DNA of 64,000 nucleotides from positions 65,238-129,237 of the forward strand of contig NZ_BMTV01000025.1 in the NCBI RefSeq assembly GCF_014649855.1, written 5' to 3'. Each line of letters starts with the position of its first letter. The stretch's first letter is position 1. Origin of the DNA: Streptomyces roseolus (GTDB lineage: Bacteria > Actinomycetota > Actinomycetes > Streptomycetales > Streptomycetaceae). The translations under genes were made by a program, and so were the position numbers. Below the pieces are notes generated by a model. The model was not told the origin of the DNA. It saw only the letters and a program-made list of their open reading frames with translations, and did not search any database. Positions 59,291 through 64,000 of the stretch are shown piece after piece.

Positions 59291-60520
59291 ATGCCCACCG
59301 TTCTGTTGTTCTCGCGCCAGCCGCTCACCGGCCGCCCGCTCCAGGAGTGGCTCGACCGTCCCGAGGACGCCGTCCTGATCACCACCCCCAAGGCGGTCGC
59401 CGGCGCCGAGGACGTCCTGGCCGCCTCCTTCCCCCGCCACCGGCTGGTCGACGACTACCACGGCTGGGTCACGGAGGAGATCGCGGAGCAGGCCGCCCGC
59501 GCGTACGGGGCGGACCTGGTGGCCAGCACCAGCGAGAGCGACGTCCTGCGGTCCGCCCGCCTCCGGGCCCGGCTCGGCCTGCCCGGACAGGACGTCGCCT
59601 CGGCCACCGCCTACCGCGACAAGGTCGTCATGAAGGAGCTCGCGCGGGCCGCGGGCATCCGGGTCCCGGACTTCGCCGCCGTCGACAGCCCGCGGGACCT
59701 CCTCGACTTCGTCGACGCCCACGGCCTGCCCGTCGTCGTCAAGCCGCGCTCCGGCGCCGGCGCCGAAGGGGTGGCGTTCCTGCGCGAGCCCGCGGACGTC
59801 ACGGCCTTCTTCGCCCGCGAACGCGGCTCCGACGTGCCGTACCTGCCCGGCCAGTGGATGGTGGAGAGCCTCGCCCACGGCGACTTCCACCACGTGGACG
59901 GCATCATGCGGGACGGCCGGATCGTCCACTCCTGGCCCTCCCGCTACGCCGGCGGCCTCGCCGAACGCGTCCGCGAGGACCTCCACACCGGCAGCGTCCT
60001 GCTCGCCCCGGACGCCCCCGCCACCCACGCCCTCCAGCGCCTGGCCGCCGACGTCGTCGCCGCCCTGCCCCCGGCGCCGCACCCCCTGGCCTTCCACCTG
60101 GAGGCCTGGGTCGGCCCCGACGGCGTCCCCGTGCTGTGCGAGATCGCCAGCCGCGCCGGCGGCGGGCTCATCGCGGACCAGTACATCAGGGCCTTCGGCG
60201 TCCACCTGGCGCGCGAAGGACTCCGGGCGCAGTGCGGGCTGCCCCTCACCCTCACCACCCAGCCGGCCGCCCCGGCCCGGGCCGTCGGCCACGTCCTGCT
60301 GTCGCCCGGCCACGGCGTCTTCGTCCCGCCGGCCGACCCGTGCCCGGTCCCCGGCGTGGAGCTGACCCTGCTGCGCGAGGCCGGGACGCCGGGCCGGGGC
60401 GTGGAGTCCGCCGCGGACGCGGTGGCCAGCGCCTTCGTCGAGGCCGACACCACGGAGGACGTGGAGTCCCGCCTGGCCGAAGCGACGGAGTGGTGGAACC
60501 ACCACGCCCGCTGGGAGTGA
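59291..60520 (+). CDS. ATP-grasp ligase 1
   Basis: A 409-residue ATP-grasp protein. It has the ATP-binding segment LPVVVKPRSGAGAEGVAFLR, the WMVESLAHGDFHHVDG strand and the metal-binding VLCEIASRAGGGLIADQYI. Such enzymes activate a carboxylate as acyl phosphate and join it to an amine, as in dipeptide antibiotics. It starts 3 bases after the flavin reductase stop. With the second ATP-grasp gene, it could form one of two amide bonds. Confidence 0.85.
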   Translation: MPTVLLFSRQPLTGRPLQEWLDRPEDAVLITTPKAVAGAEDVLAASFPRHRLVDDYHGWVTEEIAEQAARAYGADLVASTSESDVLRSARLRARLGLPGQDVASATAYRDKVVMKELARAAGIRVPDFAAVDSPRDLLDFVDAHGLPVVVKPRSGAGAEGVAFLREPADVTAFFARERGSDVPYLPGQWMVESLAHGDFHHVDGIMRDGRIVHSWPSRYAGGLAERVREDLHTGSVLLAPDAPATHALQRLAADVVAALPPAPHPLAFHLEAWVGPDGVPVLCEIASRAGGGLIADQYIRAFGVHLAREGLRAQCGLPLTLTTQPAAPARAVGHVLLSPGHGVFVPPADPCPVPGVELTLLREAGTPGRGVESAADAVASAFVEADTTEDVESRLAEATEWWNHHARWE

Positions 60521-60575
60521 CCCGCTCCCGTCCCCCGTTCCCCTTTCACCTCCCACCCGGAAGGGACAAGCCGCC

Positions 60576-61832
60576 TTGTCCGAGCACGTCCTGATCGTCG
60601 GCACCGGCCGCGACTTCCCCGCCCGCATCCGCGCCGCCCACCCGGGTGCCCGCACGACGGTGTTCTGCCGCCTCGACTCCGTCGGCCGGGTCCGTACCCC
60701 CGGTGACAACGCCCGCGTCCTGGGGCTCCGGGACGACGCCCCCGAGCAGGAGTGGGTCGACCTGGCGGCGGCCGTCCACGCCCGGGACCCGTTCACCCGG
60801 ATCGGCACCTTCGGCGAGCGCAACCAGAACCACTACGCCCTCATCGCCGAGGCGCTGGGGCTCACCGCGCACCACCCGGACACCGTCCACCTGGTGCACG
60901 ACAAGCGCGCCATGCGGGCCCGGCTGAGCGAGGCGGGCGTGGACTCCACCGCCGGCGCCCGCGTCGCCGACGTCGACGAACTGCGCGCGTTCGTCCACCG
61001 CCACGGCCTGCCCTGCGTGGTGAAGCCGGTCTCCAACTCCGGCAGCGCCGGCATCACCAAGGTGACCGACGAGGGCGAACTGGCGGAGGCCTTCGCCCGG
61101 GCCGACGGCAGCTACGGGGACCTGCCGAACGCGGGCGTCCTCGTCGAGGAGTTCCTCGACGGGCCGCAGTTCAGCGTCGAGGCCGTCTCGGAGGCTGGCG
61201 AGCACCAGGTCGTCGCGATCACCGCGAAGTTCTCCGACCCGGCCACCTTCGTCGAACTGGGCCACGTCACGCCCGCACCGCTCGCCGCCGGGGACCGCGA
61301 CCGGATCCACGCCTACGTCGGCGCCGTACTCGACGCCCTCGGCGTGGAGTTCGGCCCCACCCACTCCGAGATCTGCCTCACGGAGAAGGGCCCGCGCCTG
61401 ATCGAGACGCACGTGCGCATGGGCGGCGACGAGATCCCCGCCCTGGTCCGGGACGCCACCGGCGTCGACATCGACGACTGCGCGGCCCGCCAGACCCTGG
61501 GCGAGAGCGTCCTGCCGGCCGTCCGCGCCACCCTGGCCGAGCCCCGCCCGCCCCGCTGCTCGGCGGTCTGGTTCGTCGCCCTGGAGACCACCGGCGTCCT
61601 CGACCACGTCGCCCGCCTCGAAGAGGCCCGCGCCCTTCCCGGCGTCACCCAGGTCACCCTCCTCGCCAAGCCCGGCACCGAAGCGGGCGGCCTGACCTCC
61701 TCCGAATCCCGCGTGGCCTTCGCCCGAGCGGTCGCGGAAACCCCCGAAGAAGCCACCCGCGTGGCCAGGGCGGCCGCCGAACACCTCGAATTCACCCTCA
61801 AGATCGCCCCCTACCGCCCCGAGGCGATCTGA
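60576..61832 (+). CDS. ATP-grasp ligase 2
   Basis: A 418-residue ATP-grasp carboxylate-amine ligase, more like the PurK/dapdiamide-type enzymes. It shows VKPVSNSGSAGITKV, VLVEEFLDGPQFSVEAVSE, the ligand triad region EICLTEKGPRLIETHVRMGG and a C-terminal domain. It has a TTG start with AAGGGA about 9 nt upstream, so it may be expressed at a lower level. It is the last gene of the operon, closed by a strong hairpin. Confidence 0.88.
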   Translation: MSEHVLIVGTGRDFPARIRAAHPGARTTVFCRLDSVGRVRTPGDNARVLGLRDDAPEQEWVDLAAAVHARDPFTRIGTFGERNQNHYALIAEALGLTAHHPDTVHLVHDKRAMRARLSEAGVDSTAGARVADVDELRAFVHRHGLPCVVKPVSNSGSAGITKVTDEGELAEAFARADGSYGDLPNAGVLVEEFLDGPQFSVEAVSEAGEHQVVAITAKFSDPATFVELGHVTPAPLAAGDRDRIHAYVGAVLDALGVEFGPTHSEICLTEKGPRLIETHVRMGGDEIPALVRDATGVDIDDCAARQTLGESVLPAVRATLAEPRPPRCSAVWFVALETTGVLDHVARLEEARALPGVTQVTLLAKPGTEAGGLTSSESRVAFARAVAETPEEATRVARAAAEHLEFTLKIAPYRPEAI

Positions 61833-61860
61833 CCCCTCCCGGCCGCCCCGAGAAAACGAC

Positions 61861-61892
61861 GAGGACCCCTACCGAGCCCGGTAGGGGTCCTC
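61861..61892. terminator. Bidirectional terminator between the ligase operon and the tRNA gene
   Basis: A perfect 14-bp stem (61861-61874 with 61879-61892) with an AGCC loop. On the minus strand it is followed by GTCGTTTTC, which suits termination of the tRNA transcript. Confidence 0.88.
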
Positions 61893-61900
61893 ACGCCGTG

Positions 61901-61973
61901 TGCCCCCGGCAGGATTCGAACCTGCGACACCCGCTTTAGGAGAGCGGTGCTCTATCCCCTGAGCTACGGAGGC
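61901..61973 (-). tRNA. tRNA-Arg (anticodon CCT)
   Basis: A 73-nt cloverleaf on the minus strand. The acceptor stem GCCTCCG/CGGGGGC has one T-G pair and discriminator A. The anticodon arm CCGCT-CTCCTAA-AGCGG gives anticodon CCT at positions 34-36. The T arm is GCAGG-TTCGAAT-CCTGC. CCA is not encoded. It decodes AGG. Confidence 0.95.
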
Positions 61974-62053
61974 GGGGATGGCCGGTCACAGCCTAGCGGA
62001 TGGGGGGTGGTGGGGGCGCCTCGGTTTGTGGGGGGTGGGGGGAGGCGGGGTGA

Positions 62054-62986
62054 TCAGGTGGTGCGGGGGGTGAGGGTGGCGGCGGCGGCGAAGGAGAGGT
62101 GGTCGTTCTGGGTGGCCTGGATCTCGACCGTGTGGGTGGGGGTCGGGCGGGTGGTGATGTAGCAGGGGGCGTCCAGTTCGATGTAGCGGTGGAACGTGGT
62201 GTGGAGGCCGGTGAGGACGGCGGTGGGGTGGCCGTCGGGGGTGGTGTGGTGGGCGGCCTGGCGGGCGGCTTCGATGAGGAGCATGCCGGGGGCGTGGTCG
62301 ACGGGGTGGTCGAAGAGCACCGGGTGCGTCGGGTCGATGCGCAGCTGGGTCCGGTGGGGCGCCGGGGTGGGGGCCAGGACGACGTCGGTGCGGCGGTCGC
62401 GGTCGACGTGGTGGGGAGGCAGCGGGGACGGCGCGGGGAGGGCCGTGGAGAGGGCGCGGGCCGTGTCGGCGTACGGTCCGCGGAGCCGCTGGTAGAGGTG
62501 GGGCGGCTGGTTGGTGAACGCGGCCTCGGCGGTGCCGAGGGGGGCGCCGTCGCGGGTGAGCTCGACGTGCATCGTGAGGCCGTGCAGGCGGCCGGCGCGG
62601 CGGGTGACGTCGGTGCACCTGACGTGCATGTCGACCTCGGCCGGAGTGGCGCCGACGGCGAGGGCGTCGGGGTCGAGCGTGAAGGAGAAGGTGTTCCAGA
62701 TCTGGCGGTGGCCGAAGGGCACGTCGTAGGCGACGTGGCTCAGCAGCGGGACGGCCTGGCGGACGGTCTCCGCGAGCAGCAGCGGGTCGTGGCGGCCGTC
62801 GGTGGGCGCGTAGAACGCGTGGGTGCGGGGCCACTGGGCGGTGACGGTGAAGGTGTCGGGGCCTTCCGTCTTCCAGCCGGTGAGGAGGACTTCGGAGTGC
62901 GCGCTCTTGTGCACGTACTCCCTCGGTAACGCGCTGCTCAGACCCGCGTGGTTCGCGAAGACGGTGTGATCGACGTATGGAGTCAT
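62054..62986 (-). CDS. AfsA-family gamma-butyrolactone biosynthesis protein
   Basis: A 310-residue protein with the two AfsA hot-dog repeats. The first has HKSAHSEVLLTGWKTEGPDT, FYAPTDGRHDPLLLAETVRQ and PLLSHVAYDVPFGHRQIWNT. The second has HPVLFDHPVDHAPGMLLIEA and ARQAA. AfsA joins dihydroxyacetone phosphate to a beta-ketoacyl chain in gamma-butyrolactone signal synthesis. It is divergent from a receptor-type regulator. The start at 62986 follows GGGGGA; a longer frame to 63037 has no RBS. Confidence 0.88.
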   Translation of the reverse strand: MTPYVDHTVFANHAGLSSALPREYVHKSAHSEVLLTGWKTEGPDTFTVTAQWPRTHAFYAPTDGRHDPLLLAETVRQAVPLLSHVAYDVPFGHRQIWNTFSFTLDPDALAVGATPAEVDMHVRCTDVTRRAGRLHGLTMHVELTRDGAPLGTAEAAFTNQPPHLYQRLRGPYADTARALSTALPAPSPLPPHHVDRDRRTDVVLAPTPAPHRTQLRIDPTHPVLFDHPVDHAPGMLLIEAARQAAHHTTPDGHPTAVLTGLHTTFHRYIELDAPCYITTRPTPTHTVEIQATQNDHLSFAAAATLTPRTT

Positions 62987-63042
62987 CGGATTCCCCCAGG
63001 TGTCGTGCGCTGTGTGGATGGCCCTGACCGGGCACACGCCCT

Positions 63043-63064
63043 AAAATAGAGGATGTTCGTTTTT
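63043..63064. promoter_or_regulatory. ARE-like operator between afsA-type and receptor-type genes
   Basis: A 22-bp pseudo-palindrome with left arm AAAATAGAGG and right arm GTTCGTTTTT (reverse complement AAAAACGAAC) and a 2-nt centre. The length and sequence fit autoregulatory elements bound by ArpA/ScbR-type receptors. It lies between the divergent genes, and TAAAAT (63042-63047) and TATTTT on the other strand could be -10 boxes inside it. Confidence 0.6.
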
Positions 63065-63086
63065 TTTGTCGAGAGGGGAGCGGGAC

Positions 63087-63773
63087 GTGGCAGACGGGAA
63101 CCGGCAGAGGACGCCGCAACCGAGGGCGGTGCAGACCCGAGCGGTGATCCTGCGCGCCGCGGCCGAGGTCTTCGACGAGTTCGGGTTCAGCGGGGCCAGC
63201 ATCAGCAAGATCATGAAGCGGGCCGGAGTCACCCAGGGAGGCATGTACTTCCACTTCGGCTCCAAGGAGGAGCTCGCCTACTCCGTGATGGTCAGCCAGG
63301 GCGAGGGGCTCGACTTCCCCAAGGGGGAGGACGGGCTCCAGCGGCTCATCGACATCACCCTGTACCTGGCCGTCGAGCTTCGGCGCAATCCGCTGCTGCG
63401 GGCCGGCGTCCGACTCGCCGTCGAGCAGGGCGAGTTCGGTTTGCGGGACGATGTTGCCTACCAGGCCTGGGTGTTGGAGTTCCGGCAGCAGCTCCGGTTC
63501 GCCCGCGCCAGGGGCGAGCTCCTGCCCGGCCTCGACGACGAGGACTTCGCCTGGGTGCTCGTGAGCTCCTTCACCGGTGCGCAGCTGTTCTCCCAGGTGT
63601 CGTCCGAGCGGCGCGACCTGCCCCAGCGGGTCGTCTCCCTCTGGCGATACCTGCTGCCCGCGGTGGCCGCGCCCGAGATCCGGGACTCGCTGCGGTTCGA
63701 TCTTCCCGAGTCGGACACGGACACGGATTCGGGGTCGGATTCGGAGTCGGGTGAGGTCCGTGTCGGGGGGTGA
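63087..63773 (+). CDS. Gamma-butyrolactone receptor-type TetR regulator (ArpA/ScbR family)
   Basis: A 228-residue regulator. The N-terminal HTH is the family hallmark: RAVILRAAAEVFDEFGFSGA, then SISKIMKRAGVTQGGMYFHF, then GSKEELAYSVM. The C-terminal ligand domain contains DDVAYQAWVLEFRQQL and ends in an acidic Asp/Ser tail. A conserved Trp (AWVLEF region) fits ligand-binding receptors. The GTG at 63087 has GAGGGGAG about 6 nt upstream. With the divergent afsA-type gene and the ARE-like site, it forms a complete signalling module. It might be a pseudo-receptor if ligand contacts are lost. Confidence 0.88.
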   Translation: MADGNRQRTPQPRAVQTRAVILRAAAEVFDEFGFSGASISKIMKRAGVTQGGMYFHFGSKEELAYSVMVSQGEGLDFPKGEDGLQRLIDITLYLAVELRRNPLLRAGVRLAVEQGEFGLRDDVAYQAWVLEFRQQLRFARARGELLPGLDDEDFAWVLVSSFTGAQLFSQVSSERRDLPQRVVSLWRYLLPAVAAPEIRDSLRFDLPESDTDTDSGSDSESGEVRVGG

Positions 63774-63882
63774 GCCGCGAGGTGCCATAGCCGTCGTGTG
63801 AATCGGCGGTCTGCGGGCGGGTGGGATGGAAGCGCGGGTAGCGTCCGGCGGCGTCCCTCCCCTCCGCCTGAAGGAGCTCGAC

Positions 63883-64000
63883 GTGTCGAAGGTCTTGTCG
63901 TCCCCCGCTGCCTCGCTGGCCGCGATCGTGAAGGCGTACGACGTCCGCGGGGTCGTTCCCGATCAGTGGGACGAGAAGCTCGCGGAGCTCTTCGGTGCCG
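63883..64000 (+). CDS. manB: Phosphomannomutase/phosphoglucomutase, N-terminal start (partial)
   Basis: The gene runs off the window. The visible 39 codons include VKAYDVRGVVPDQWDEKLAE, the N-terminal signature of the bacterial phosphomannomutase (ManB/AlgC) family. AAGGAG lies 6 nt before the GTG. TAGCGT at about 63838 may be the -10 box. Confidence 0.8.
   Translation, partial: MSKVLSSPAASLAAIVKAYDVRGVVPDQWDEKLAELFGA

Noticed and set aside
45225..61832. Phosphonate or phosphinothricin-like cluster, because of citrate-synthase and aconitase homologues
   Set aside because: No PEP mutase, phosphonopyruvate decarboxylase or other C-P genes are visible, so the resemblance is limited to the two TCA-like enzymes.
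48186..61832. Citrate-based siderophore cluster
   Set aside because: There is no IucA/IucC-type synthetase, no siderophore receptor or reductase, and the ligases are ATP-grasp enzymes.
61901..61973. tRNA-Arg as an integration site for a mobile island
   Set aside because: No integrase, excisionase or duplicated tRNA 3' end is found on either side within the window.

Overview
The window is a chromosomal segment of a Streptomyces species. Evidence: very high G+C with strong third-position bias, futalosine menaquinone biosynthesis (end of mqnE at the left edge), coenzyme F420 biosynthesis (FO synthase fbiC), the AfsK/AfsS/AfsR regulatory genes, an AfsA/ArpA-type gamma-butyrolactone pair, and paired DUF397 and Scr1-like HTH genes. 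A phosphomannomutase gene is cut by the right edge.

Layout. 0-9.9 kb: mqnE end, AraC/GyrI regulator, GNAT, DUF4229, UTRA-only GntR protein, a cysteine-rich leader peptide in front of a dicarboxylate/amino-acid symporter, a stand-alone IS605-type tnpB, a TetR gene with an acyl-CoA ligase, a nickel-binding SCO4226-like protein and a PdxH-like oxidase. 9.9-28.6 kb: the afsK-afsS-afsR locus, interleaved with many decayed genes. Relics of thiolase, Ddn-like nitroreductase, enoyl-CoA hydratase, acyl-CoA ligase, amidohydrolase, and a joined SDR/aldehyde dehydrogenase look like one CoA-dependent catabolic gene set in decay. Three copies of the palindrome CTGAC-N5-GTCAG lie before the amidohydrolase pseudogene and an intact LLM gene, and a variant overlaps the start of a TetR gene. 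Relics of DUF2079, DUF397 and hemC are also present. Downstream of afsS lies a secreted 62-residue peptide with AfsS-like His-Thr-Ser repeats. 28.9-45.1 kb: mostly housekeeping genes (APC permease, LLM enzyme next to fbiC, ADP-ribosylglycohydrolase, GPP34, a large D-Ala-D-Ala carboxypeptidase, a polytopic membrane protein, signal peptidase I).

45.2-61.8 kb: an apparent biosynthetic gene cluster of a type I do not recognise. In order it has a sensorless CitA-like kinase and CitB-like regulator, an MFS exporter, a stand-alone amino-acid adenylation enzyme, an acyl-carrier-protein/citrate-synthase fusion, an aconitase-family enzyme, a protein of unknown family, an enolase-superfamily (dipeptide-epimerase-like) enzyme, a D-2-hydroxyacid dehydrogenase, an NtaA-type flavin monooxygenase with flavin reductase, and two ATP-grasp ligases. 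Several genes overlap by 4 nt, so they are probably translationally coupled. The set suggests carrier-tethered, TCA-like chemistry (Claisen condensation, isomerisation, oxidation) on an activated amino acid, followed by ATP-grasp ligation, N-oxidation and export. The product is unknown. A tRNA-Arg(CCT) gene follows, then divergent afsA-like and gamma-butyrolactone-receptor-like genes with a 22-bp ARE-like site between them. A related site lies before the adenylation gene, so the cluster may be under butyrolactone control.

All assignments come from reading the sequence and recalled family knowledge; no database search was run.
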